A stretch of DNA of 13,367 bases from Anaerolineales bacterium (GCA_028689195.1 JAQTWR010000031.1:1-13367); one strand, 5' to 3'; counted from the stretch's first letter, positions 1-6,680 are shown. Translations and numbers: made by a program. The notes: generated by a model from the letters alone, not told the origin.

Positions 1-295
1 CGTTCGCGCCCTTTCCCATTTCGCCGCGCGCCTTTGTTGCGATTACAATCTGATCGCGCGGAATGTTATTTTTCTTCATCCAGTTGCCGATATACGTTTC
101 TGATACGCCGCCCGCGTTTCCTTCCACCCATTTGGAATAAATGTCTGCGGTGTCAATGAAATTGATTCCCGCGTCGAGGGTCGCGGAAAGGATTTTGTGC
201 GTTTCCGCTTCGTTTACCGACCAGCCGAATTGCATTGTTCCCATACACAAAGCCGAGACTTTAAGCCCCGTCTTGCCGAGTTTTTTGTACTCCAT
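1..295 (-). CDS. Aldo/keto reductase, N-terminal part (C-terminus outside window)
   Basis: The gene reads from an ATG at 295 off the left edge, giving 98 residues that begin MEYKKLGKTGLKVSALCMGT, the standard start of NAD(P)H-dependent aldo/keto reductases of the YajO/YghZ/PdxI-like branch. Two members of the catalytic tetrad are visible in FIDTADIYS (Asp48, Tyr53), and the catalytic Lys lies in IATKARGE (Lys88). The His lies beyond the edge. The family reduces aldehydes or ketones in the cytoplasm; the substrate cannot be told from this fragment. The start is supported by AGGAG five bases upstream (301-305). It follows the response regulator gene by 12 bases on the same strand, so the two are probably co-transcribed. 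The family is clear; the exact role is unknown. Confidence 0.9.
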   Translation of the reverse strand, partial: MEYKKLGKTGLKVSALCMGTMQFGWSVNEAETHKILSATLDAGINFIDTADIYSKWVEGNAGGVSETYIGNWMKKNNIPRDQIVIATKARGEMGKGAN

Positions 296-307
296 GCTTT
301 CTCCTCT

Positions 308-688
308 TTACTCGTTATTCATTTTCTCGATGAGATTTTTTACTCTTTCGCCGAGTTTGTCAATCGGGAAAGGCTTTGCCAAATAATCGTCTGCGCCCGC
401 GCCGAAAGCGACGGCTTTGCTGTCTTCATCGCCGAGAGCGGTGACAATCAAAATGGGCGTGTACGCGAAGTTTGGAAACGTCCGCAGCAGCCTGCATAAC
501 TTGAATCCGTCTGGTTCGGGCATCATCAGGTCGAGGATAAAAAGATCGGGATGGAACGCGAGCGCCGTTTCAATGGCTTGCGAACTTTTATTTAGCGCGG
601 TCGCTTCATAATTTTGCGTATTTAGATAACTTGTAAATAACAAGGTAATCTCTTCATCGTCGTCCACGATCAATATTTTTTTTATCAA
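308..688 (-). CDS. Single-domain response regulator (CheY-like receiver)
   Basis: This 126-residue protein is a stand-alone receiver domain with no output domain. Visible landmarks are the acidic pocket DDDEE (9-13), the phospho-acceptor Asp53 in LFILDLMMP, Thr83 in LIVTALGD, the switch aromatic Tyr102 and the conserved Lys105 in YLAKPF. All residues needed for phosphorylation are present. Such proteins relay phosphate or act by protein contact; the partner histidine kinase is not in the window. The start is a TTG at 688, preceded by TATAGGAAT with AGGA about nine bases away. No ATG lies in a better place. It lies just upstream of the aldo/keto reductase gene and is probably the lead gene of that pair. 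A TACAAT hexamer at 712-717 is a possible -10 box. Confidence 0.9.
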   Translation of the reverse strand: MIKKILIVDDDEEITLLFTSYLNTQNYEATALNKSSQAIETALAFHPDLFILDLMMPEPDGFKLCRLLRTFPNFAYTPILIVTALGDEDSKAVAFGAGADDYLAKPFPIDKLGERVKNLIEKMNNE

Positions 689-711
689 TTTGTTTTATTC
701 CTATAAACAGA

Positions 712-741
712 ATTGTAAGTGAAAAGCGACGAATTGGCGAA
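712..741 (-). promoter_or_regulatory. Possible promoter of the response regulator gene
   Basis: On the minus strand TACAAT (717 to 712) lies 23 bases before the TTG start, and TTCGCC (741 to 736) lies 18 bases further upstream as a weak -35. The -10 differs from consensus at one base; the -35 is poor. It lies in the 108-bp divergent gap shared with the lipoprotein gene starting at 797, for which no convincing promoter was seen. Confidence 0.35.
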
Positions 742-796
742 AGGAACTTGTCGAAGCGTTTCGTCGTCTGATGTGAAAAATGAAAGGATTAACGCA

Positions 797-1225
797 ATGA
801 AACGAACTTTCCTGCTCTTTGTTGTTTTGTTTGCCGCGTTGTCGGCTTGCGCGCGGAGTCAACCGACTTCTGTCATCGCCTCGCCCTCGGTTGAGATTCC
901 TCCTCAGGTATTGGCGACTTCCGCAAATACGAGCGCGCCATTCGCCGCGACTTCCGTTACGCTGGACGATAACGGAAAGACAATTGACTTGCGCGTCGGC
1001 GATAGTTTTCTGCTCGACTTGGGCGCGGATATGTACGAGTGGAGCGTCGAAATTGATAATCAATCCGTTGTCGCGCGCCGCGCCGGGACTACCCCGATGA
1101 TCTTCGACGCGATTGGTTTGGGAACCGCGAATCTGATCGCCGTTGGAAATCCCAGATGCGCCAAATCAACGCCGCCCTGCATGGCGCCTTCCATCGAATT
1201 CAGCGTTACGATATTTGTCGAGTAA
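797..1225 (+). CDS. Small lipoprotein with a chagasin-like (I42-type) domain
   Basis: The chosen start is ATG 797, preceded by AAGGA eight bases upstream; it gives a 142-residue protein beginning with a textbook lipoprotein signal (MKRTFLLFVV, lipobox LSAC, lipidated Cys18). A longer reading from 719 would put 26 polar residues before the signal and is unlikely. After a Pro/Ser/Thr-rich linker (19-50), residues 53-141 resemble the immunoglobulin-like fold of chagasin-type cysteine protease inhibitors: VTLDDNGKTIDLRVGDSFLL, then MYEWSV, then a G-x-G-T-x-x-L turn and a last strand FSVTIFV. The NPTTGY-type inhibitory loop is missing, so protease inhibition is not assured. Cys121 and Cys128 could form a disulfide outside the membrane. 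It faces the stress protein gene tail to tail with a 36-base gap and no clear terminator. The fold assignment is inference. Confidence 0.75.
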   Translation: MKRTFLLFVVLFAALSACARSQPTSVIASPSVEIPPQVLATSANTSAPFAATSVTLDDNGKTIDLRVGDSFLLDLGADMYEWSVEIDNQSVVARRAGTTPMIFDAIGLGTANLIAVGNPRCAKSTPPCMAPSIEFSVTIFVE

Positions 1226-1261
1226 TTTGCGGGACGCCCTACTTTGTAATGTTTTGTCGCG

Positions 1262-1699
1262 TCAGCCTCTGGCGCGAATTAGCAGCACGGGGACTTCAGA
1301 ACTGTGAACCACGCGCTCGGCAATGCTGCCAAGCAGCCAGCGCGCGGGACCTGTGCGCCCATGCGTAGACATTGCGATAACGTCAACTTGCAACTCTTCC
1401 GCCACGCCAAGAATGACTTCGGCGACGGAGCCGACGCGCAGCAGGGTTGACGTTTTGAATCCCGCCGATTTGAGTTGTTCTTCGATTTCGGCGATATATT
1501 TTTTACTGCGTTCTTCCTGTTCTTGCACTGCGCTCTGGGCAAGCCCGGGATCCGCGAAGACAAAATCCAGCGTGGGGTTCGCGCCGACGGTTAGCAAAAT
1601 CAACTCGGCGCCTTCGGAGTACGCCAGTTCTTTCGCGTGCGGAAGGACGCCTTCGGCTACTTTGGAGCCGTCGAGAGGCACAAGAATTTTTCTGTACAT
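1262..1699 (-). CDS. Universal stress protein (UspA family)
   Basis: This 145-residue single-domain cytoplasmic protein starts MYRKILVPLDGS, the classic Usp N-terminus with the nucleotide-contacting Asp10. The ATP-binding loop is STHGRTGPARWLLGS (111-125), matching G-x9-G-S apart from Ser at the first Gly position. It ends with the typical PVLLI strand. The ATG at 1699 is preferred because GGAG lies eight bases upstream and the length fits the family. An in-frame TTG at 1729 would overlap the phosphoesterase gene and add ten non-conserved residues. The ATG is 19 bases after the phosphoesterase stop, so the two genes almost certainly form an operon. Usp proteins bind ATP or other nucleotides and modulate stress survival; the specific target here is unknown. 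Confidence 0.93.
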   Translation of the reverse strand: MYRKILVPLDGSKVAEGVLPHAKELAYSEGAELILLTVGANPTLDFVFADPGLAQSAVQEQEERSKKYIAEIEEQLKSAGFKTSTLLRVGSVAEVILGVAEELQVDVIAMSTHGRTGPARWLLGSIAERVVHSSEVPVLLIRARG

Positions 1700-1718
1700 G
1701 TTCTCATCTCCATTTTTT

Positions 1719-2453
1719 TTATTGCCCAAAACGCAATCGTCGTATCAGGCGATTGGGCAGTTTCGCCTGCTTCATCAATTTTTGCGTGGCGGAAACGTCG
1801 TATAAGATACGGTGATGGGTTAAGGTCATTGCGTCGAGGTCAATGACGGCGTAGGCGGCGCGCGGGTCTTCATCGCGCGGCTGCCCCACGCTGCCCGGAT
1901 TGATAAACGTCAGGTCGTGCGGGATAAGCCGAATCGGCGAATTGACGGGGAGAGACTCTTCCAAAACATACATTCCGTCCCAGGGTTTGCGAAAAATAGC
2001 GGGCGAGTGCGTATGTCCATTCAGGCAAACGGGCGTAGTGATGAGCTCGAGATTGTTTCTCGCCACAGATTTTTCGGTGATGTATTCCCAAATTGGGTCG
2101 CGCAGACTGCCATGCACCAGCGTAATACCTGCGGCGACAAGCGGCGTATCTGGCAGCGATTTCAGCCAGTCGTGATTGAAACTGGCAAGCCGATGGCGCG
2201 TCCAAAAAATTGCCTCTTGCGCGTCTGGAGTGAAATCCCAAAGCGCGGTTTTGCCCGCAACCGCCAAATCATGATTCCCCGCCAGGCAAATGAGATTGTA
2301 TTCGCGCAGGCGGCTGATGCACTCGTTCGGTTCAGGTCCGTAACCGACGACGTCGCCCAAGCACCAAATCTGCTCGAATGCGCCAGCGTCCTTAATCACG
2401 GCGTCGAGCGCGGCGAGGTTGGAATGAATATCCGAGATTACAAGAATACGCAT
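1719..2453 (-). CDS. Calcineurin-like metallophosphoesterase (YfcE/MJ0936-type)
   Basis: The 244-residue protein carries every metal-ligand motif of small calcineurin-like phosphodiesterases: SDIHSN (Asp8, His10), LGDVVGYGP (Asp34), GNHD (Asn60, His61), VHGS (His114) and GHTH (His147, His149). A dinuclear metal site and phosphodiesterase or phosphatase activity are therefore expected; the substrate cannot be read from sequence. No signal peptide or membrane segment is present. The ATG at 2453 has no Shine-Dalgarno, but TATAAT ends 16 bases before it, so the leader should be only about 10 nt. The gene leads an operon with the universal stress protein and diverges from the kinase gene across a 211-bp gap holding the inverted-repeat element. 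Confidence 0.93.
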   Translation of the reverse strand: MRILVISDIHSNLAALDAVIKDAGAFEQIWCLGDVVGYGPEPNECISRLREYNLICLAGNHDLAVAGKTALWDFTPDAQEAIFWTRHRLASFNHDWLKSLPDTPLVAAGITLVHGSLRDPIWEYITEKSVARNNLELITTPVCLNGHTHSPAIFRKPWDGMYVLEESLPVNSPIRLIPHDLTFINPGSVGQPRDEDPRAAYAVIDLDAMTLTHHRILYDVSATQKLMKQAKLPNRLIRRLRFGQ

Positions 2454-2469
2454 GGCTGTTATCTAAATT

Positions 2470-2498
2470 ATTATAGCGTATTTGATAGGCGAAAACTA
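2470..2498 (-). promoter_or_regulatory. Promoter of the phosphoesterase-usp operon
   Basis: On the minus strand a perfect TATAAT lies at 2475 to 2470. The region about 17 bases upstream (near 2493-2498) is only a poor -35 match, and it overlaps the left copy of the 8-bp duplication flanking the inserted element. Initiation six to eight bases after the -10 would give a leader of about 10 nt. Confidence 0.6.
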
Positions 2499-2500
2499 TT
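2493..2500. repeat. Left target-site duplication (AAACTATT)
   Basis: AAACTATT occurs here and again at 2625-2632, exactly flanking the inverted-repeat element at 2501-2624. This is the signature of a transposition event with 8-bp staggered cleavage. Confidence 0.7.
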
Positions 2501-2624
2501 GGGAGTGACTAATCTTGTGGGCTAACCACAAAGGCGCAAAGCCGCCAAGTCGCTAAGAATCCTTTGAGTCTTCGTGCCTTTGTGGCTTCGTGGTTAATGA
2601 AAGCCCATTCTTTTAGCCACTCCC
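2501..2624. mobile_element. MITE-like non-coding inverted-repeat element built of octamers
   Basis: This 124-bp element begins GGGAGTGACTAA and ends with the inverse of GGGAGTGGCTAA, so the 12-bp termini match at 11 positions. Five unmatched bases later both arms carry TGGGCT (2518-2523 and the inverse at 2602-2607). The interior is four plus-strand octamers (2526-2557: CCACAAAG, GCGCAAAG, CCGCCAAG, TCGCTAAG), a 4-bp centre (2558-2561) and four minus-strand octamers (2562-2593, read inward from 2593: CCACGAAG, CCACAAAG, GCACGAAG, ACTCAAAG). The element is flanked by perfect 8-bp direct repeats and encodes no protein of its own. It resembles the CACGAAG-rich intergenic repeats common in environmental bacteria and is presumably moved by a transposase supplied elsewhere. 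It sits between two divergent promoters. Confidence 0.75.
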
Positions 2625-2632
2625 AAACTATT
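2625..2632. repeat. Right target-site duplication (AAACTATT)
   Basis: Second copy of the 8-bp direct repeat at 2493-2500. Its last two bases overlap the TTGCGC that could serve as -35 box of the kinase gene. Confidence 0.7.
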
Positions 2633-2658
2633 GCGCGAAGCGTCAGCCTGAATATAAT
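2631..2658 (+). promoter_or_regulatory. Promoter of the kinase gene, predicting a leaderless mRNA
   Basis: TTGCGC (2631-2636) is followed after 16 bases by a perfect TATAAT (2653-2658). The ATG is at 2665, only six bases after the -10 hexamer, so transcription should begin at or next to the A of the start codon. There is no Shine-Dalgarno. Confidence 0.6.
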
Positions 2659-2664
2659 GAATAC

Positions 2665-4035
2665 ATGACCTCGAAATTCTTCGCCCGCCTGTCGCAATCC
2701 CTGCAAAAAAATAAAACCGCGCCGCCGCCGAAGTTGGAAGTCGGCGCGTTGATTAACGAACGCTATCGCCTCGACGCGGAAATCGGCAGGGGCGGAATGG
2801 GCATTGTTTATCGCGCGCATGATATACCGAACAATCGGGATGTGGCGGTCAAGGTCGTCAATTTCGACGCGGCAAATATCCTGACGCTTCAGCAGTTTTT
2901 GCGCGAAGCGGAGATCAGCGCGCGGCTCGATCATCCTCATATTGTCGCAGTGTATGAAGTGGGCGCGGTAGATATTGGCGCGCCCGAGCCGTTGCCCTTC
3001 ATCGTAATGGAATTGGCGCAGGGTACGAATCTGGCGGACATGAGCGGATTTACTTACGCCAGAATTATCGAAATTGGAAAACAAATCTGCGACGCGCTGG
3101 AGTACGCGCACAATCAAGGGCTGGTCTACCGCGACCTTAAACCGGGGAACATTATCGTCGAAAAGCGCGGTTTTCAATACTTCGTGAAACTGATGGATTT
3201 TGGGTTGGCGCGTCCGCGCGGCGAGGCGTATCTTCCCACAGAAAGCGCCATGGCGGGGTCGTTCTTCTACCTCGCGCCAGAACTGATCTCCGGGCAGCCC
3301 GCCGATATTTCATCCGACTTGTACGCGCTCGGCGTGACGCTGTATGAGATGACCACCGGGCGCGTCCCGTTTTCCGATTTTGACGAACAAGCCATTCTCT
3401 CGCAGCACTTGGAAGAGACGGCTGCGCCTCCGAGTCATTCGCGGAAGGATGTGCCGCCCGCGCTTGAAGCCATCATCCTTCGGCTGCTGGAGAAAAATCC
3501 AAAAGATAGATTCGACTCCGCGCAGGAAGCGCGGCGCGCGTTGGAGCAGATTCCTCTCGCGCAAGAATCCGCCGCGCGCGGAAATCTTCCGCAGTTGGAT
3601 TTCATCGGACGCGAAGACGAGATCGCGCAGGTCAAACAATTGATCGAATCGAATCGTCTGGTGACTTTGCTTGGCGACGGCGGGGAACTCGCGTTGGCGG
3701 TCGGCGCGCAATTGACCGATCAGTTTTCAGACGGCGTGTGGCTTGCCGAACTCGAATCGCTGACCGACCCGAAATTGGCGCTGCAAACCGTCGCGTCGCT
3801 TTTTGGCGCGGGCGAAGATTCAAATCGTCCGCTGACAGTCTCGCTGATCGAATCCCTGCGCGAAAAAAATCTATTGCTTTTGCTAAATCACTGCGACCAT
3901 GTTATTTTTGCGTGCGCCCAACTTGCCGAAACGATTTTGCGTTCCTGCGGAGAAGCGCGTATTCTAGCGACCAGCCGCCAGCCTTTGAATATTCCCGCCG
4001 AAAAATGTTATCGCAGCGTGGGCGGAACTCAATAA
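2665..4035 (+). CDS. Ser/Thr protein kinase fused to a truncated, degenerate STAND NTPase region
   Basis: The 456-residue protein has a Hanks-type kinase domain (about 34-293) with glycine loop GRGGMG (42-46 region), Lys63, alpha-C Glu81, catalytic loop YRDLKPGN (Asp157, Lys159, Asn162; Tyr replaces the usual His), DFG (178-180), APE (204-206), Asp218 and Arg282. It should be an active cytoplasmic kinase; no membrane segment or PASTA domain is present. Residues 308-456 match the start of AfsR/STAND-type ATPases: FIGREDE (313-319), DGVWLAEL, a Walker-B-like LLLLLNHCDHV and sensor ATSRQPL. However, the P-loop reads LLGDGGELAL, lacking GKT, and the usual Walker B Asp is Asn408. The protein stops straight after the sensor, without the winged-helix and TPR parts usual in the family. 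Its stop lies 13 bases from the convergent oxidoreductase gene. Confidence 0.88.
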   Translation: MTSKFFARLSQSLQKNKTAPPPKLEVGALINERYRLDAEIGRGGMGIVYRAHDIPNNRDVAVKVVNFDAANILTLQQFLREAEISARLDHPHIVAVYEVGAVDIGAPEPLPFIVMELAQGTNLADMSGFTYARIIEIGKQICDALEYAHNQGLVYRDLKPGNIIVEKRGFQYFVKLMDFGLARPRGEAYLPTESAMAGSFFYLAPELISGQPADISSDLYALGVTLYEMTTGRVPFSDFDEQAILSQHLEETAAPPSHSRKDVPPALEAIILRLLEKNPKDRFDSAQEARRALEQIPLAQESAARGNLPQLDFIGREDEIAQVKQLIESNRLVTLLGDGGELALAVGAQLTDQFSDGVWLAELESLTDPKLALQTVASLFGAGEDSNRPLTVSLIESLREKNLLLLLNHCDHVIFACAQLAETILRSCGEARILATSRQPLNIPAEKCYRSVGGTQ

Positions 4036-4048
4036 CGAACTTTGCGGT

Positions 4049-5329
4049 TTACTCGACCCAATCCAAAATCTTATGCCACGCGCCCGCAAACGGCAGAAAC
4101 CACGGACGCCCGTCGTACAATCCCAGCGGCGCGTTGGGGAAATCGAACTTCGCAAACGGATTGTCTTTTATATTTCCCGTCAACATCGCTTCGGCAACCT
4201 TCATGCCCAAATGCGTTCCCATCGCGGCGCCGTGTCCCGCGTAACCGAGCGCGTAATGAATACCGTCCAACTCGCCGACATGCGTCATCATATCGAAGGC
4301 AAAGTCGAGCGTGCCGCCCCAAACGTATTCGACCTTCGCGTCTTGCAACTGCGGATAAACTTGAATCATTTCGCGCCGTAAAATCTCTCCGCTTCGCGCG
4401 ATGGTGTCTTCGTTTTCAGGGAAGAACGCCGCGCGCCCGCCGAAAATCATGCGGTTATCCCACAGCCGAAAATAATTTAGAAAATGTTTGTAATCGAAAA
4501 TCATCCTGTTCTTTGGGCTGAGTTCATGCGCGAGATCGTCCGATAACTTTTCCGTTGCGATGATGAACGAACCGATTGGAATAATTTTCTTCTGCAAATT
4601 TTTTGTGACGCCGCCCGTGTAACCCGACGTTGCGACAAAAATGGATTCCGCCGTTAGCGCGCCCCTCTCTGTTTGAATAAAGAACCGCGACTCTCTACGC
4701 TCGATTTTTGTAACCCGCGCGCGGGAGCATAACGCCGCCCCGTGTTTTTGCGCCGCGCCCGCAAGCCCCGCCGCAAATTGAGCGGGATTCAATCCCGCGC
4801 TGACTTCGTCTACCAGCGCGCCGTGATAAATATCCGCGCCGATTTCGTTTCTCATTTCGCCTGGCGGCACAAGATGAACTTTGTGATTGAACTCCTTCGC
4901 CATAAACTCAACTTCGTCTTTGAGCGCGTCAAAATGCTTAGGCTTGTTCGCCGCCAGCAAATGTCCCGCGCGGGCAAAGCCGCAATTGATATTTTCTTCC
5001 TTGACAATTTGCTCGACGGTATCCACCGAATCAATCGAATATTGAAACAACTCGCGCGCCAGGTCTCTCCCATAATTTTTGATGGCGGTCTGCATGGGAA
5101 TTTTGAGTCCCGTGAGCGTCATGCCGCCGTTGCGCGAACTCGCGCCCCAGCCCATCGTCTCGGCTTCAAGGACGACGACTTTCGCGCCGCGCTTTGCCAA
5201 TGTCCGCGCGGCGCTCAGTCCCGTGTATCCTCCGCCGATGATCGCCACATCCGCGTTTTCAGGGATGGGCGTCGGGCTTGAGTCGTCGGGCATTTTTACG
5301 GTCGTGTGCCAGTAGATTTGTTGATTCAT
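4049..5329 (-). CDS. FAD-dependent oxidoreductase, DAO family (glycine/D-amino acid or gamma-glutamylputrescine oxidase-like)
   Basis: The 426-residue protein has an N-terminal dinucleotide fold with GGGYTG (32-37), Glu55 at the end of strand two, the DAO-family signature WGASSRNGG (61-69) and a C-terminal FAD contact GYAGHGAAMG (362-371). It should oxidise a C-N bond of an amine or amino acid with FAD; the closest well-known types are PuuB/OrdL and DadA-like enzymes, but the substrate cannot be fixed. There is no signal peptide, so it acts in the cytoplasm. The ATG at 5329 lies six bases after the lipoprotein stop and has no Shine-Dalgarno, which suggests translational coupling to that gene. 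The gene converges on the kinase gene without a visible terminator. Confidence 0.9.
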   Translation of the reverse strand: MNQQIYWHTTVKMPDDSSPTPIPENADVAIIGGGYTGLSAARTLAKRGAKVVVLEAETMGWGASSRNGGMTLTGLKIPMQTAIKNYGRDLARELFQYSIDSVDTVEQIVKEENINCGFARAGHLLAANKPKHFDALKDEVEFMAKEFNHKVHLVPPGEMRNEIGADIYHGALVDEVSAGLNPAQFAAGLAGAAQKHGAALCSRARVTKIERRESRFFIQTERGALTAESIFVATSGYTGGVTKNLQKKIIPIGSFIIATEKLSDDLAHELSPKNRMIFDYKHFLNYFRLWDNRMIFGGRAAFFPENEDTIARSGEILRREMIQVYPQLQDAKVEYVWGGTLDFAFDMMTHVGELDGIHYALGYAGHGAAMGTHLGMKVAEAMLTGNIKDNPFAKFDFPNAPLGLYDGRPWFLPFAGAWHKILDWVE

Positions 5330-5335
5330 GGCGCG

Positions 5336-6676
5336 TTATGGGATGGATTGTAATTTTTGCAAAAGAGTGAACGCGACCATCTCCATAACGGCGGGGTCAA
5401 CTTCGGCTTGCAGTCCGTAGCCTTGCAACTCGTGGACGTAGTTGCGATATGAAAATATGAGCATGTGCTTGACGAAGACGCCGTCCTGTTTGGTAAAGAG
5501 GCGGGTCGCGTCGCCGACGATTCTTTTTTGAGCGCTTTCCTGGTAGCCGGTTTCCAAGAACCCTGCGGCAAAATCGTTTATATATTTCTGCGCGCCTTCC
5601 GCGGTTTGGAATACGGTGACGACGTCGCTCATTTCTGATGGGAGCAAGGTATTATTCGCGCCGCGCCTGTAGCGAATCTCCCATCCGTCCACGCGCCCCG
5701 TTTCTGTGATGTACGCGCTGGCTTGCTCGCTCGAATATTTTTGCGTAACTTCGCTGTTGTGATACGGGCTGCTCGTGTCTTTATCGAAGAATTTGTAACT
5801 TCCCTCGGCGGGCAGATCGGTTTGCGACAAGGCGAGATTAAGCAACTTGGGCGCGACGCGGTCTTCGGGCGCAGGGGAGGCGTCGGCGGATGGAGTCAGC
5901 GTGGGGGGCGAAGCGTATTGAGAGGCGAAATCCGATTCGGCGGCTTGTAATTTCATCAACGCTTTGGACGCGAGTTCGTGAACCAAGATAGGGGTAATGC
6001 TGTTCCCTTGACCGATTATCCCGATTTTGTGCGCCATGTTTTTATACGAAAACACAAACGTAAAATATATCGAATTGGACGTTATTTTTTTATGAGCGCT
6101 GAACGTATCTCCAACAGGCAGGTAACCTTCGACTTTTGTGTAATTTTTGAGCAATTCTCCGGCATAGACTTCGACGAATTTCCTTGCGCCGCTGGCGTCT
6201 GTGAAGCGGATTGGATTGCTGATGATGATTTGCGGATATTGCAAACCCTCGTTTTCGCTGGTGTACACGATGTACCAGCCCTCGACGCGTTTGGTATTGT
6301 TGATGTACGCGCTGCCCTGTTCAAAACCGTAACTTTGCAATATCTCGTAGTTAAGTTCAGGACCTTCGATTCTATCGGTGGCGAGTTTGCATTGCGGGTC
6401 GGTTAAATCCAGACAGACGGGGTTGTATTTGATAGAGTAGATTCCGGGAAGGTCGGCAAGCGTGAGTTTGAAGGTTTTCGCGGGCGCGGTGATAACGCGC
6501 AAATCGGGCGTGGCTGTCGGCGTTGGGATAAAGGGCGGGAGCGTGGAGACGGCTGCGCCTGTTGGGTAGAAGGCTTGCGAGGTTGGCGTATCCGCCGCCG
6601 CTTCGGTGGCGGTCGGCAGGCTGCACGCGGAAATCAACGTCAATATGCAAAGCGAAAGGATGATGCGTTTTATCAA
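5336..6676 (-). CDS. Lipoprotein with two tandem copies of an unrecognised domain
   Basis: Starting at a TTG (6676) behind a strong GGAGGA, the 446-residue protein opens with MIKRIILSLCILTLISAC, a lipoprotein signal with lipidated Cys18. A Pro/Thr/Ala-rich linker (19-66) follows. Residues about 69-245 and 279-443 are two copies of one domain: SAYI..T.RVEGWYIVY against SAYITETGRVDGWEIRY; ARKFVEVYAGELL against AQKYINDFAAGFL; VGDTFSAH against VGDATRLF; FVFSYKNMAHKIG against LIFSYRNYVHELQ. A second low-complexity linker (250-275) joins them. An alternative TTG at 6697 would add seven residues and overlap the Shine-Dalgarno. No known family is recognised; an extracytoplasmic binding or scaffold role is a guess. 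It is followed by the oxidoreductase gene after six bases, so the two form an operon. Confidence 0.85.
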   Translation of the reverse strand: MIKRIILSLCILTLISACSLPTATEAAADTPTSQAFYPTGAAVSTLPPFIPTPTATPDLRVITAPAKTFKLTLADLPGIYSIKYNPVCLDLTDPQCKLATDRIEGPELNYEILQSYGFEQGSAYINNTKRVEGWYIVYTSENEGLQYPQIIISNPIRFTDASGARKFVEVYAGELLKNYTKVEGYLPVGDTFSAHKKITSNSIYFTFVFSYKNMAHKIGIIGQGNSITPILVHELASKALMKLQAAESDFASQYASPPTLTPSADASPAPEDRVAPKLLNLALSQTDLPAEGSYKFFDKDTSSPYHNSEVTQKYSSEQASAYITETGRVDGWEIRYRRGANNTLLPSEMSDVVTVFQTAEGAQKYINDFAAGFLETGYQESAQKRIVGDATRLFTKQDGVFVKHMLIFSYRNYVHELQGYGLQAEVDPAVMEMVAFTLLQKLQSIP

Positions 6677-6680
6677 GGTG

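Noticed and set aside
689..721. Shared TTTATAGGAAT upstream of the response regulator and minD as a regulatory motif
   Set aside because: Only two occurrences, each explained by the AGGA ribosome site within AT-rich sequence.
719..796. Longer start for the chagasin-like lipoprotein
   Set aside because: It would place polar residues before the signal peptide; ATG 797 has AAGGA at good spacing.
2526..2593. CRISPR array
   Set aside because: The units are 8 bp, contiguous, without spacers, and reverse orientation in the middle; no cas genes are present.
2509..3177. Minus-strand open frame of 222 codons across the inverted-repeat element and the kinase 5' end
   Set aside because: It overlaps the well-supported kinase domain on the opposite strand, has no recognisable motif and would begin inside the kinase gene.
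3964..4035. Kinase tail truncated by a simple frameshift or sequencing error
   Set aside because: Sequence just beyond the stop encodes the conserved C-terminus of the oxidoreductase on the other strand, and I saw no continuation of a STAND domain in another frame. A larger ancestral deletion remains possible.
4036..4048. Terminator between the convergent kinase and oxidoreductase genes
   Set aside because: Only 13 bases separate the stops and no stem with a U-tract is visible.
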